A DNA stretch of 64,000 nucleotides. Origin: CAVYTF01 sp963708205 (GTDB lineage Bacteria; Bacteroidota; Bacteroidia; Chitinophagales; Chitinophagaceae). This document shows positions 27,318 to 36,741 of the stretch, piece by piece. Below the pieces are notes generated by a model. That model was not told the DNA's origin, made no database searches, and was given only the letters and a program-made list of their open reading frames with translations. Position numbers and translations under genes: made by a program. The stretch's first letter is position 1, and the number at the start of each line of letters is the position of its first letter. The stretch lies in NCBI GenBank assembly GCA_963708205.1, contig OY970196.1, positions 310,001 through 374,000 on the forward strand. Reading direction: 5' to 3'.

Positions 27318-28220
27318 TTATAAGCTCAAAGGCCAAAAAGTTAATGGCAATGTTACTTGCTTTGGGTTTCCACCGTTGATACTTAATGTTGCTATATCAT
27401 CACAGCTACCATTACCATAATCAAGCATTTCCTGGAAATTTCCACCACCGCCTGAAACAATATGAATATTTGCATATTCCTGACCGGAAGTTCTATAATA
27501 ACAATCACCTGGTTTCATTACTGGGTTGCCATTATTGATAGATGTTGTAAAAGTCAATAATGTAGCACCATCCAATATTTCAGCACCTGTTGATGTTCCG
27601 GTAATTTGATAAACATCATCTTGTCTTGTAGAAGTTCCTGCACCTGCAATTTGTGTCCAGTCATGCACACCATAAGAAGATTTAATTGTACCATCAGCAG
27701 CACGCAGTGTGATATTTTCAACATATTCCCATACTTGCTGGTTGCTTGAGGTAGCAGGTTTTTTGTACAATGTCACAGTTCCCTGCACATTAATACTGTC
27801 TTCATAATAATTGCTGTAAGTTGTTTCAGAAACTTTAGCACCAACATACGCAGAATCAGGATTCATGTACTCGGTAACAATTTTTTTACCGCTTCTTGTT
27901 ACACCATCAGCACCTAAACAACCTGTACCAAAATCAACTGTCTTTTGATTTGGATACACATTTTTTGACGGACTGTAAGTTACTACTCTGCAAGATGATG
28001 AATCTTCAGGGCTTGTACTCAGAACATCATTTACATTTTCATCCTGAATAGCACCACTCATATACACATCATTTGTTGCATTCATCAATTCAGTTTGTGT
28101 TGAGATGCTTTGCGAATTAGCCGGAGATGAATTGGGGTTTACAGATTTTTGACAAGCAACTACAGCCGCCCCGATTATAACTAGACCGGCAAAAGCTCTT
28201 GTGATCGTTAACATTTTCAT
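27318..28220 (-). CDS. Putative lipoprotein of unknown function
   Basis: 300 aa. A lipoprotein signal (GLVIIGAAVVAC then QKSVNP) is followed by a Ser/Asn-rich linker and a beta-rich domain with several Cys (SSSCRVV, GTGCLG, GDCYY, GSCDD) and GSGGGGN-like turns. No family recognised with certainty. Monocistronic; divergent from the aldehyde dehydrogenase gene. Confidence 0.65.
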   Translation of the reverse strand: MKMLTITRAFAGLVIIGAAVVACQKSVNPNSSPANSQSISTQTELMNATNDVYMSGAIQDENVNDVLSTSPEDSSSCRVVTYSPSKNVYPNQKTVDFGTGCLGADGVTRSGKKIVTEYMNPDSAYVGAKVSETTYSNYYEDSINVQGTVTLYKKPATSSNQQVWEYVENITLRAADGTIKSSYGVHDWTQIAGAGTSTRQDDVYQITGTSTGAEILDGATLLTFTTSINNGNPVMKPGDCYYRTSGQEYANIHIVSGGGGNFQEMLDYGNGSCDDIATLSINGGNPKQVTLPLTFWPLSL

Positions 28221-28357
28221 GAGATTCGTTTTTATAGTTTTTTAAATAATATTTCAAAGACTACAAAAGGAGAACCGTAGTTTATTAAAAATTTTATCTT
28301 AACCTTTCTTTTATTATCAATAATGTTGCATTTATTATCTTGCAAGCAAAATATTTC

Positions 28358-29884
28358 ATGCACGAAGTCTTATCGCATCTAAAAATCCAACAAACAAATA
28401 AAGGTGTATCAACGGGAACAAAATGGATTGAAAGCAGTGGAACAAAAATAGATTCCTTTTCTCCTGTTGCTGGTGAATTGATCGGAAGTGTATTTGCTGC
28501 CGATAAAGCATCTTATGATATTGCAATTAAAAAAGCAGAAGAAGCTTTTACTATTTGGAGAATGATGCCCGCGCCAAAACGCGGAGAAATTGTAAGACAA
28601 GTTGCAGAAGCACTTCGCTATTATAAGGAGCCCTTGGGAAAATTAGTGAGCTATGAAATGGGAAAAAGTTTGCAGGAAGGTTTGGGTGAAGTACAAGAGA
28701 TGATTGACATCTGCGATTTTGCTGTTGGCTTATCAAGACAATTGTATGGATTAACGATGCACAGTGAAAGACCGAAGCACAGAATGTATGAGCAATGGCA
28801 TCCGCTTGGTGTCGTTGGAATAATTTCAGCGTTTAATTTTCCTGTTGCTGTTTGGAGCTGGAATGCAGCATTAGCATGGGTTTGCGGTAATGTTTGCCTT
28901 TGGAAGCCGAGTGAGAAAACGCCTTTGTGTGGAATAGCTTGCCAGAATATTATCGCAGAAGTTTTCAAAAAAAACAATGTGCCGGAAGGTGTAAGTTGTT
29001 TGATACAAGGTCATCGCGATATTGGTGAATGGATAGCAAACGATACAAGAATACCTTTGGTTTCTGCAACAGGTTCTACAAGAATGGGCAAAGCTTTGGG
29101 CACAGCAGTTGCTTCACGTTTGGGAAAATCAATTCTTGAACTCGGTGGAAATAATGCAATCATTATTTCACAACATGCAGACCTTGACATGTGCTTGATC
29201 GGCGCATTGTTCGGCGCAGTCGGCACTGCAGGTCAGCGTTGCACAACAACCAGACGATTGATTATTCACGAATCTGTTTATGAATCTTTCAAAGAAAAAT
29301 TAGTAAAAGCATATTCGCAGTTGAAGATCGGAAATCCTCTCGATACACAAAATCATGTTGGACCATTGATTGATAAAGATGCAGTAAAAATGTATCTCGA
29401 TGCAATACAACAATGCAAACAGCAGGGCGGAAAATTTATTGTTGAAGGCGGAGTGCTTGATGGCAAAGGTTTTGAAAGCGGTTGTTATGTAAAGCCCTGC
29501 ATTGCTGAGGTTGAGAACCATTGGCCAATTGTGCAGCATGAAACTTTTGCGCCAATTCTTTATTTAATAAAATATGAAACAGTTGCAGAAGCAATTGCTT
29601 TGCAGAATGGCGTTCCGCAAGGTTTGTCATCTTCCATCATGACGTTGAATATGCGGGAAGCAGAACAATTTCTTTCTCACCAGGGAAGTGATTGTGGTAT
29701 TGCAAATGTGAATATTGGAACAAGCGGCGCAGAGATCGGCGGCGCATTTGGCGGTGAAAAAGAAACTGGCGGCGGCAGAGAAAGTGGCAGCGATGCATGG
29801 AAATCTTACATGCGCAGGCAAACAAATACAATTAACTGGAGCAATAATTTACCGCTTGCACAAGGAATAAAATTTGATTTATAA
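28358..29884 (+). CDS. Aldehyde dehydrogenase, ALDH7 (antiquitin/AmaB-like)
   Basis: 508 aa NAD-dependent dehydrogenase. IISAFNFPVAVWSWNAALA, GSTRMGKAL, the general base Glu261 in ILELGGNNA and nucleophile Cys295 in GTAGQRCTTTRRL are intact. The GNNA variant and the C-terminal GGAFGGEKETGGGRESGSD with WKSYMRRQTNTINW are hallmarks of ALDH7, which oxidises alpha-aminoadipate semialdehyde in lysine breakdown. ATG 28358 is preferred to TTG 28340. Confidence 0.9.
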   Translation: MHEVLSHLKIQQTNKGVSTGTKWIESSGTKIDSFSPVAGELIGSVFAADKASYDIAIKKAEEAFTIWRMMPAPKRGEIVRQVAEALRYYKEPLGKLVSYEMGKSLQEGLGEVQEMIDICDFAVGLSRQLYGLTMHSERPKHRMYEQWHPLGVVGIISAFNFPVAVWSWNAALAWVCGNVCLWKPSEKTPLCGIACQNIIAEVFKKNNVPEGVSCLIQGHRDIGEWIANDTRIPLVSATGSTRMGKALGTAVASRLGKSILELGGNNAIIISQHADLDMCLIGALFGAVGTAGQRCTTTRRLIIHESVYESFKEKLVKAYSQLKIGNPLDTQNHVGPLIDKDAVKMYLDAIQQCKQQGGKFIVEGGVLDGKGFESGCYVKPCIAEVENHWPIVQHETFAPILYLIKYETVAEAIALQNGVPQGLSSSIMTLNMREAEQFLSHQGSDCGIANVNIGTSGAEIGGAFGGEKETGGGRESGSDAWKSYMRRQTNTINWSNNLPLAQGIKFDL

Positions 29885-29900
29885 GAAGTCAAATTTTTCT

Positions 29901-30002
29901 GGGCTGTCTGCTGAAACGCTTTATTCATCAATGGTTCGGGCTTTTCGCTACAATCTTTTGTTCCTTAGTCACAAAAGTATTTCAGCTTCAATCCCGCAGC
30001 CC
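29901..30002. repeat. Candidate palindromic intergenic element
   Basis: A 102-bp segment bounded by GGGCTG (29901) and CAGCCC (30002). It has a central hairpin CTTTTGT/ACAAAAG (29955-29977) and partly repeated GCT-CAATC flanks. It resembles the dispersed palindromic repeats I recall in Sphingobacteriia-type genomes. Only one clear copy is in this window. Confidence 0.4.
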
Positions 30003-30119
30003 TTCAGCAAAAGAATGTTTTTCAGCATCCATCTTGCAAAGCTTTTCATAAAATATATTAAGCGGTATTGTTAATGTACTTGTGTTCACGAAATTTGTCG
30101 TCATAACTTTTTAGTAAGC

Positions 30120-31790
30120 ATGTCAAAGAAGCCTTTTTTACTTTTTATTTTTTACTTTTTACTTTTCCAAACTACTTTTTCCCAAACCATTAACAAGCAA
30201 TGGTATCTCGAAGATCCGCAGCAGGACAGTGTTTTAGGCATCAGCATCGCGAAAGCATATCAATTTTTAAAAGGCAAAAATTTCACTCCTGTTATCGTTG
30301 CCGTTATTGATGGTGGCATTGATACAATACAGGAAGATCTTAAAAATATTTTATGGACAAACACAAAAGAAAAACCTGCTAACAATATTGATGATGATCA
30401 TAATGGTTATGCAGATGATGTGCACGGATGGAATTTTTTAGGTAACAAAAACGGAACAGATCTGTCGAATGCGCCTGGAGAAAAAACACGTGTGTATTAT
30501 CATTTCAAAAACAAATTTGCAGGCAAAATAATAAATGTTGATTCCTTAAATGAAGAAGAAAGATTTCAATATAATACCTGGCTGAAAGCGGCGCAGGAAA
30601 TGACTTTGACCGGTGAAGATGAATGGGAAGAAAAAGTAATGAGCCAAGCATTAAAAACATTGCAAAAGCAGGATACTATCTTACAAAACGCGATGCAGAA
30701 AAAAGAATATTCGATTGGTGATGTTGAAAATTTTATTCCTTCAAACACCGAAGCAAAAAAAGCAAAATATACCTACCTCACCTGCATGAAAATGTTCCAG
30801 GTAACTTCTGATGTTACAAACACAAGCATTCTTTCAGACCTTGCAGAAGAAACTGATGGCAAGAAAAAAGACATCGAAGAAAAACAAAATGCCCCTGAAG
30901 ATATGCGTGCAAAGATTATTGGTGATGATTATTATAATATCAACGATAGGTATTATGGCAATAACGATGTCATGGGTCCTTCCGCTTTGCATGGCACGCA
31001 TGTAAGCGGCATCATTGCTGCACAACGAAATAATAATATTGGCATCGATGGCATTGCTGATCATGTAAAAATTATGATGATACGCGCAGTGCCTGATGGC
31101 GATGAATACGACAAAGACATTGCGCTTGCTATAAGATACGCAGTTGATAACGGCGCGAAAGTTATCAATATGAGTTTTGGAAAATATTTTTCACCGGAAA
31201 AAAAATGGGTTGATGATGCTGTGAAATATGCAGAAGAAAAAGATGTGTTGCTTGTGCATGCTGCAGGAAATGAATCCAAAGATGTTGATACAGTTGCCAA
31301 TTATCCAAATGATGATCTGATATTTTTGCATGAAACTGCAACTAATTTTATAAACGTTGGCGCAAGTGGGGACGCACATATTGCCGATGGAAAATTGATC
31401 GCTTATTTCAGTAATTATGGTGCGCAGGGAGTGGATGTTTTTGCACCGGGAATAAAAATTTATTCAACTCTTCCGGGCACTTCAACGTACGGATATGAAA
31501 GCGGCACAAGCATGGCAGCGCCCGTTGTCAGTGGCATTGCAGCACTCATACGATCTTATTATCCCCAGCTTACTGCAGTGCAGGTAAAAGAAATTTTAAT
31601 ACGATCTGCAACACAAATCACTGATTCTTCTAAAATATTAGATCCGGGAACAAGCAAGCCAACAAGCATGAAAAACCTTTGCAGAGCGGGTGGTATTGTG
31701 AATGCTTATGCAGCTCTTCGCCTGGCTGATGAAGTGTCTAAACAACTTGAAAATAAAAAATCTGCTTTTGAAATAATTAAACCAAATTAA
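30120..31790 (+). CDS. Subtilisin-like serine protease (S8) with large insertion
   Basis: 556 aa exported protease. Signal peptide residues 1-22 (ends TTFSQ). Catalytic Asp64 (VAVIDGGID), His291 (LHGTHVSGIIAA) and Ser464 (GTSMAAPVVSG) are all present. About 227 residues separate Asp and His, much more than in classical subtilisins; this includes a Lys/Glu-rich helical insert (about 145-265). No T9SS sorting domain is visible at the C-terminus, so it is probably periplasmic. It ends 1 nt before the DinB gene. Confidence 0.9.
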   Translation: MSKKPFLLFIFYFLLFQTTFSQTINKQWYLEDPQQDSVLGISIAKAYQFLKGKNFTPVIVAVIDGGIDTIQEDLKNILWTNTKEKPANNIDDDHNGYADDVHGWNFLGNKNGTDLSNAPGEKTRVYYHFKNKFAGKIINVDSLNEEERFQYNTWLKAAQEMTLTGEDEWEEKVMSQALKTLQKQDTILQNAMQKKEYSIGDVENFIPSNTEAKKAKYTYLTCMKMFQVTSDVTNTSILSDLAEETDGKKKDIEEKQNAPEDMRAKIIGDDYYNINDRYYGNNDVMGPSALHGTHVSGIIAAQRNNNIGIDGIADHVKIMMIRAVPDGDEYDKDIALAIRYAVDNGAKVINMSFGKYFSPEKKWVDDAVKYAEEKDVLLVHAAGNESKDVDTVANYPNDDLIFLHETATNFINVGASGDAHIADGKLIAYFSNYGAQGVDVFAPGIKIYSTLPGTSTYGYESGTSMAAPVVSGIAALIRSYYPQLTAVQVKEILIRSATQITDSSKILDPGTSKPTSMKNLCRAGGIVNAYAALRLADEVSKQLENKKSAFEIIKPN

Positions 31791-31791
31791 T

Positions 31792-32322
31792 ATGCCACGC
31801 CCGCAAAGCAACCAGGATTATCCGCAATTTTTTCAAAAATATATTGATTATACAAAAGGAAATTCCATTGCAGAAATTATTGCTGCGCACGATGCAGTTA
31901 TTTTTTCTTTCTACAATAATCTTCCGGAAGAAAAAGCAGATTCTGCTTACGCAGAAAATAAATGGACAGTGAAAGAATTGCTGCAACATTTAATAGACAC
32001 CGAGCGCGTATTTGTTTATCGCGCATTAACTTTGTCAAGAAATGATAAAACGCCTTTGGCCGGATTTGATGAAAAATCGTGGGCACAAAATTCTTTCGGA
32101 AGTGAAAGAAGCTTATCAGATCTAAAAAAAGAATTCACTGCATTGCATCAATCAACAACAATATTTTTTCAATCATTGAATGAAACTCAATTACAGCAAA
32201 CAGGCACTGCCAATGGCAATGCCTGCTCTGTAAATGCCATCGCTTTTATTACTTACGGGCACTTGCTGCACCATAAGAAAATACTCGAGGAAAAATATTT
32301 ACTCATCAGTTCTGCACTATAA
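31792..32322 (+). CDS. DinB/YfiT-like metal-dependent protein
   Basis: 176 aa four-helix bundle of the DinB_2 type. Likely metal ligands are His in KELLQHLIDTERVFVYR and the pair in YGHLLHHKKI. Such proteins often transfer or use a low-molecular-weight thiol (bacillithiol S-transferase-like), but the substrate is unknown here. It follows the S8 gene by 1 nt and overlaps the convergent T9SS gene by 17 bp. Confidence 0.8.
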   Translation: MPRPQSNQDYPQFFQKYIDYTKGNSIAEIIAAHDAVIFSFYNNLPEEKADSAYAENKWTVKELLQHLIDTERVFVYRALTLSRNDKTPLAGFDEKSWAQNSFGSERSLSDLKKEFTALHQSTTIFFQSLNETQLQQTGTANGNACSVNAIAFITYGHLLHHKKILEEKYLLISSAL

Positions 32323-33337
32323 CTTTCTGTTCCTGCGAACTGCCGTCAGTCATTTCTATTTTCACTGTATATACTCCTGCTTTATAGGCTGCGCAGGATA
32401 TTGTTTCTGATGAAGACATGCTTGCCTGTTTCCTGAATACGTTTCTGCCTGACATATCATAAACACTAATGGCAGCAACGGTTTTATCATTTAGCTTGCT
32501 CATGTTTATAGTGAATGACGAACGTGCAGGATTTGGATAAATATCAATCGATCGTACCCTGATTGGAATTATTTTATTTTCTAACATCAATTCATTTTCA
32601 TCTGATGTTGATTTGGCATTTGTGGCATATGCAACAGAAGTAATCATGTTCATATTGTTAACACTGATCGTTAATAATGGATCATGATAACCTGCAACAA
32701 AAAAAATGTAAGAATAACTTTCTGTAACACTTGTACTCCCTGATGCAGTATAGCTTGTTTTTCTAGTTGTCTTTTCTAAGATCACATTTTTAAATGTCTG
32801 TCCAATAGGAAGCTTTAATGTACCATACCCAAATGCATTAACGGTATCCATGTAAATTTCCTTTATTGTGGTACCACCTTCCTTCTCTGTAAGTTTACTT
32901 GAGTCATTAAATTTTGTACCATAGGTAAAAGGGTAAGTTACTAACCGGTAAGGCGGCGTAAACGTAACACTATTTGAATTAGAGGCTTCTCCATCAAATT
33001 CTAAATCTTTATTTGTTGTTTTATAATAATCATATACTATCTCAGTTGTTGTAGGATTTACGGCAACGTTTGACTTTGGAAATGAATTGCTAAAAGGTGT
33101 TGTTGATGATTTCACATAACGCTGGGTATCCAAACTTCCGGTTGCCTGCAACTTTGAATAATTCCAGGTAACATTTGCACCTTTGCCGGGAATATTTACG
33201 CCACTTGTTGAAGCTGCTGTTCTGATGAAGTTATCTCCGGCTTGCGGATTTAGATCAGTTGCATGAATTACCGGTTGCGCGTAAGCGCTTGTTATAAGCA
33301 GCAATGCAACTATAGTAAAGAGTAAACTTTGTTTCAT
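32306..33337 (-). CDS. T9SS-secreted protein, paralogue A
   Basis: 343 aa. ATG 33337 (MKQSLLFT) gives a proper signal peptide ending AYAQ; the longer frame start at 33415 is discarded. The central domain is beta-rich and of unknown function (QAGDNFIRTAAS, GANVTWNYSKLQATG, FGYGTLKLPIGQTFKNVIL). The C-terminus is a type A sorting domain with YPNPARSSFTINM, VYDMSGRNVF and a GVYTVKI strand. Nearly identical at both ends to the next gene. Confidence 0.82.
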   Translation of the reverse strand: MKQSLLFTIVALLLITSAYAQPVIHATDLNPQAGDNFIRTAASTSGVNIPGKGANVTWNYSKLQATGSLDTQRYVKSSTTPFSNSFPKSNVAVNPTTTEIVYDYYKTTNKDLEFDGEASNSNSVTFTPPYRLVTYPFTYGTKFNDSSKLTEKEGGTTIKEIYMDTVNAFGYGTLKLPIGQTFKNVILEKTTRKTSYTASGSTSVTESYSYIFFVAGYHDPLLTISVNNMNMITSVAYATNAKSTSDENELMLENKIIPIRVRSIDIYPNPARSSFTINMSKLNDKTVAAISVYDMSGRNVFRKQASMSSSETISCAAYKAGVYTVKIEMTDGSSQEQKVIVQN

Positions 33338-33460
33338 AATAAAATAAATTTCGGTAGATAATGAATAATTTTGTTTTGCTAAAATTAACCCGATATTTTG
33401 GTGATGTGGCAACAACTTTTTTAAATAAGATCATTTTTAAATCTGCCTTCATTAACCAAA

Positions 33461-33487
33461 AGAGAGCGCAATAAAATTGCACTCTCT
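33461..33487 (-). terminator. Hairpin downstream of T9SS paralogue B
   Basis: AGAGAGCGCAA (33461-33471) and TTGCACTCTCT (33477-33487) form an 11-bp stem with one mismatch and a TAAAA loop. On the minus strand it is followed by TTTTGG. It lies between the two paralogous genes and may end or weaken transcription of the upstream one. Confidence 0.55.
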
Positions 33488-33521
33488 TCTAAAAAAAGTA
33501 TATCAAACCAAAAATATTTTA

Positions 33522-34550
33522 TCAGTTCTGCACAATAACTTTCTTCTCCTGTGAAGTGCCATCAGTCATTTCTATTTTCACTGTATATACTCCTGCTTTG
33601 TAGCCTGCGCAGGATATTGTTTCTGATGAAGACATGCTTGCCTGTTTTCTGAATACGTTTCTGCCTGACATATCGTACACACTAATAGCAGCAACAGTTT
33701 TACCATTCACCTTGCTCATGTTTACTGTGAATGATGAACGCGCAGGGTTTGGATACACGCTAACCAATTGTGCTGTATTTGTTTCTATATTTTTCTGCGA
33801 AGCAAAATCTTCCAACGGAGCGGGAGTAGCATTTGGTGAATATTGCACATCATCAATGGAATTAGCTGAACCTACCGAAAAGGTTAGAATCGGACCATGA
33901 ACGCCTGCATACAAAAAGTCGTAAGTGGTACCAGTTTCAGTATAGTTGTGGCCCGAAATAACGACAGTGTAGGTGGTTTTTATTCTACCCAGCAATACAT
34001 TATTAAAAGTGCGGCCACCCGGAAGTTTTAGTGTGCCGTAACCAATAACAAGGGCTGTATCTGCATAATGCTCGTCAGTTACTTTATGTTTATCAACGTC
34101 CTGAATGGTGCCTGTATCAGAATAGGTTGTATGATACGTTAATGGGTATGCAAGAATTCTGAAAGGAGGCAAAAATTTTTCTGAATTCTTTTTATCTACA
34201 GCTCCAAGTTCAGATAATGCGGCATTTGATGCATTATAATATGCATCAAACTTCTTAGCATCTGTCGAAGTTGAAGCTAAATTGGCTGAAGGAAAATCTT
34301 TTCCACCCTTTGTTTTGGAAGGATCAATAAAATTTGTTGTGTCTGCTTTGGAGGAGTCTTTTAACTTCGAATAATCCCACGTTACATTGGCACCGCTTTT
34401 AGGAAGTTTTACGTTAACGATTTTTGCGGTTTGATCAATATCCTTGTCACCGATTTGCGGGTTGATATCACTAGCGTGAAATACCGGTTGTGCATGAGCG
34501 CTTGTGATAAGCAGCATTACAATTGCTGTAAAGAGTAAACTTTGTTTCAT
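33522..34550 (-). CDS. T9SS-secreted protein, paralogue B
   Basis: 342 aa. Signal peptide MKQSLLFTAIVMLLITSAHA, a middle domain related to but diverged from paralogue A (QIGDKDIDQTAKIVN, GANVTWDYSKLKDSS, IGYGTLKLPGGRTFNNVLL), and a sorting domain almost identical to A (YPNPARSSFTVNM, VYDMSGRNVFRKQASM). The upstream ATAATAAAATAAATT is also shared. A tandem duplication whose ends stayed similar while the middle changed. Confidence 0.82.
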   Translation of the reverse strand: MKQSLLFTAIVMLLITSAHAQPVFHASDINPQIGDKDIDQTAKIVNVKLPKSGANVTWDYSKLKDSSKADTTNFIDPSKTKGGKDFPSANLASTSTDAKKFDAYYNASNAALSELGAVDKKNSEKFLPPFRILAYPLTYHTTYSDTGTIQDVDKHKVTDEHYADTALVIGYGTLKLPGGRTFNNVLLGRIKTTYTVVISGHNYTETGTTYDFLYAGVHGPILTFSVGSANSIDDVQYSPNATPAPLEDFASQKNIETNTAQLVSVYPNPARSSFTVNMSKVNGKTVAAISVYDMSGRNVFRKQASMSSSETISCAGYKAGVYTVKIEMTDGTSQEKKVIVQN

Positions 34551-34807
34551 AATAAAATAAATTTGGGTAAATGATTAATAAATTTTGCATGCTAAAATTA
34601 CTTGACTATTTCATTATTTGAAAACAAGTTTTTTAAATAAAATCATTTTTAATCTTCGTTTAATCCCTTCACTTCAATCTTAAAAAAACAGACATTCTTT
34701 CTTTACTACTGTTATTATTATTTTTTTGTTAGGGCTAGAGAAAGTAAATAACCCTCCAATAAAAACATCAAATGCCTGATGTTTGATTTATTTTAGCAGC
34801 CGACAAT

Positions 34808-35869
34808 ATGAGAAAACCATTTATATTTATTGCCGCATTATTGATCTTTTTTTGCATTACCTGCAAAAAAGAATACAGCTATGAAGGCGGTCCTCTTGCA
34901 CTGTACACATTAAATGGCGCGCCCAATGAATGCCAGAACTATGTCGTGTTGGGAAATTATTACCATGGAGTAAGTCTCGATACAACTGATGTGGTGAAAG
35001 TGATTGCTGATGTAAGATTAGCCGGAAGATATTTTATTGTTAGCGATACGGTTGATGGCATTTCTTTTTCTTCCTCAGGCACTTTTATGGATACCGGTTT
35101 TCAACCGATAACTTTGGTAGGCAGCGGCGTTCCGGCTTCTATCGGTTCTTTTACGATTGAGGTTTTGGGAGATTCAAGTTGTACTTTTTCGGTGAACGTC
35201 AATGATCTTCCACAGGCTACTTATACTCTTTCCGGCACACCAAATGATTGCACCGCACCCATTATTTCGGGAACTTATTATACAGGAAAAACTCTGAATG
35301 ATTCAAACACTGTAACAGAAAATGTGCTGGTTGCAGCTACCGGAAGTTATTCTATCAGCACCAATGTTATTGACGGAATAAGTTTTAGTGCCTCAGGCGT
35401 GTTTGCTGCAACGGGCAATCAACAAATAGTTTTGCAGGGTTCGGGCACGATAAATAATTCAGGCAGATTTTATTTTACCACCACTGCCGTAACTTCTCAA
35501 TGCACCTTCAGCATTCCTGTTGAAAGCAATGCCCCTTATGCATCGTATGTGCTGGAATCAGGTTTGGATGTATGCGCGGAGCATACGGTTTCGGGCAGTT
35601 ATATTGCTAATACGCCGCTGAATATTGCTGATAGTCTGACGCTTGAAGTATATGTTTCTGTTGTTGGAAATTTTACAGTAGCTACTTCTAAATTGAATGG
35701 AATAATATTTTCAAACTTGGGAAGTTTTACAACAACCGGTGATCAAATAATCGCCTTATACGGAAAGGGCACGCCCGTAAGTTCCGGCACTTTTACTTTC
35801 GTTCCAGAAATTATAGGTTACGACCCGCTTGGCGGAGAATCATGCGGCATTGATGTTACTGTTCAATAA
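34808..35869 (+). CDS. Lipoprotein with three tandem beta-rich repeats
   Basis: 353 aa. A lipoprotein signal ends at about Cys20 (FFCITC, then KKEYSYEGG). Three repeats of about 100-105 residues follow, each with a start like YTLNGAPNEC, YTLSGTPNDC or YVLESGLDVC, a central GISFSSSGTF/GISFSASGVF/GIIFSNLGSF strand and a GSGVPASIGSF-like turn. Paired Cys at repeat start and end suggest disulfides. Likely Ig-like surface modules. No known family assigned. Confidence 0.75.
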   Translation: MRKPFIFIAALLIFFCITCKKEYSYEGGPLALYTLNGAPNECQNYVVLGNYYHGVSLDTTDVVKVIADVRLAGRYFIVSDTVDGISFSSSGTFMDTGFQPITLVGSGVPASIGSFTIEVLGDSSCTFSVNVNDLPQATYTLSGTPNDCTAPIISGTYYTGKTLNDSNTVTENVLVAATGSYSISTNVIDGISFSASGVFAATGNQQIVLQGSGTINNSGRFYFTTTAVTSQCTFSIPVESNAPYASYVLESGLDVCAEHTVSGSYIANTPLNIADSLTLEVYVSVVGNFTVATSKLNGIIFSNLGSFTTTGDQIIALYGKGTPVSSGTFTFVPEIIGYDPLGGESCGIDVTVQ

Positions 35870-35900
35870 AATTTTGGGTGATGTTTAAAGAAAAGTTCTT

Positions 35901-36722
35901 TCATTCAAAAAAAATTCTTACTGTTTGATAAAACCAGCTTTTTTCGTGCGCTGCAGATTGCTCCTGCGTTTCGGCAATACCTTGCAAACCGAATAAGCCA
36001 GCCATGTTTCCGCGATTGATTGCGATCTCGAGATAACCCGCAGAATTGAACCATGCTAATTTTTCCCCGCGGTTTACTGAAGCATAATTACTGCTGAGGT
36101 GGCTGATGGTTTCGTTGCGTGTAAACATGATCTTGAAGTTGCGGCCTTTGCGTTGTATTTCAAATTCATCAAGCATAATATTCACAACAACATTTTCAAA
36201 ATTATCTATAAAAATAATTTGGCCTTCTATCCAGTCAGCACCCATCGTTGGCCGCAAAGGATATTTTTCATCAATGTCAATTTCAAAACCGAGCTTGGAT
36301 AATTGCCTTGTTTTATTAAGCTGCATGAGTGCTGAAACCCAAGCCTGCGTACATTCCAGCGTAGAAATATTTTTATTTGTTTCAAGCGGAATGGCAACAA
36401 CTTCTTCGGGTTTTTTACCGGCGATCATTGTTAAGATGCCATTATCAGGACAAGCGATGAATTGATTATTGTGTTTTGCAAGCAGCACATGATGCGGGTA
36501 AGTTTCAAATAAATTTATGATGATGATGTGAAAAGTATTTGCCGGAAATTGTTTGAAAGCATTGCTGCAGATGTAAGCTGCCTGCTGGTAATTAAAAGGC
36601 GAAAGGCGGTGTGTTATATCAACGATATTCAGCGACTCATCTGCCGAAAGCAATTGCCCTTTTATAGCTCCTGTAATATAATCGTTATATCCAATATCCG
36701 TAGTAAGTGTCACAATAGGCAT
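35901..36722 (-). CDS. SAM hydroxide adenosyltransferase family (DUF62)
   Basis: 273 aa enzyme of the SAM hydrolase/fluorinase-like family, which splits S-adenosylmethionine into adenosine and methionine. Features: VTLTTDIGYNDYITGAIKGQ, NIVDITHRLSPFNYQQAAYI, ACPDNGILTMI, and the C-terminal domain with GQIIFIDNFENVVVNI. Full length. It lies 19 bp after the SDR gene and is convergent with the repeat lipoprotein gene. Confidence 0.88.
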   Translation of the reverse strand: MPIVTLTTDIGYNDYITGAIKGQLLSADESLNIVDITHRLSPFNYQQAAYICSNAFKQFPANTFHIIIINLFETYPHHVLLAKHNNQFIACPDNGILTMIAGKKPEEVVAIPLETNKNISTLECTQAWVSALMQLNKTRQLSKLGFEIDIDEKYPLRPTMGADWIEGQIIFIDNFENVVVNIMLDEFEIQRKGRNFKIMFTRNETISHLSSNYASVNRGEKLAWFNSAGYLEIAINRGNMAGLFGLQGIAETQEQSAAHEKSWFYQTVRIFFE

Positions 36723-36741
36723 GCAGCGATTTGATGCGAAT

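Noticed and set aside
29874..30074. 66-aa + strand frame
   Set aside because: Runs through the palindromic intergenic element; composition is not protein-like and it overlaps the ALDH stop.
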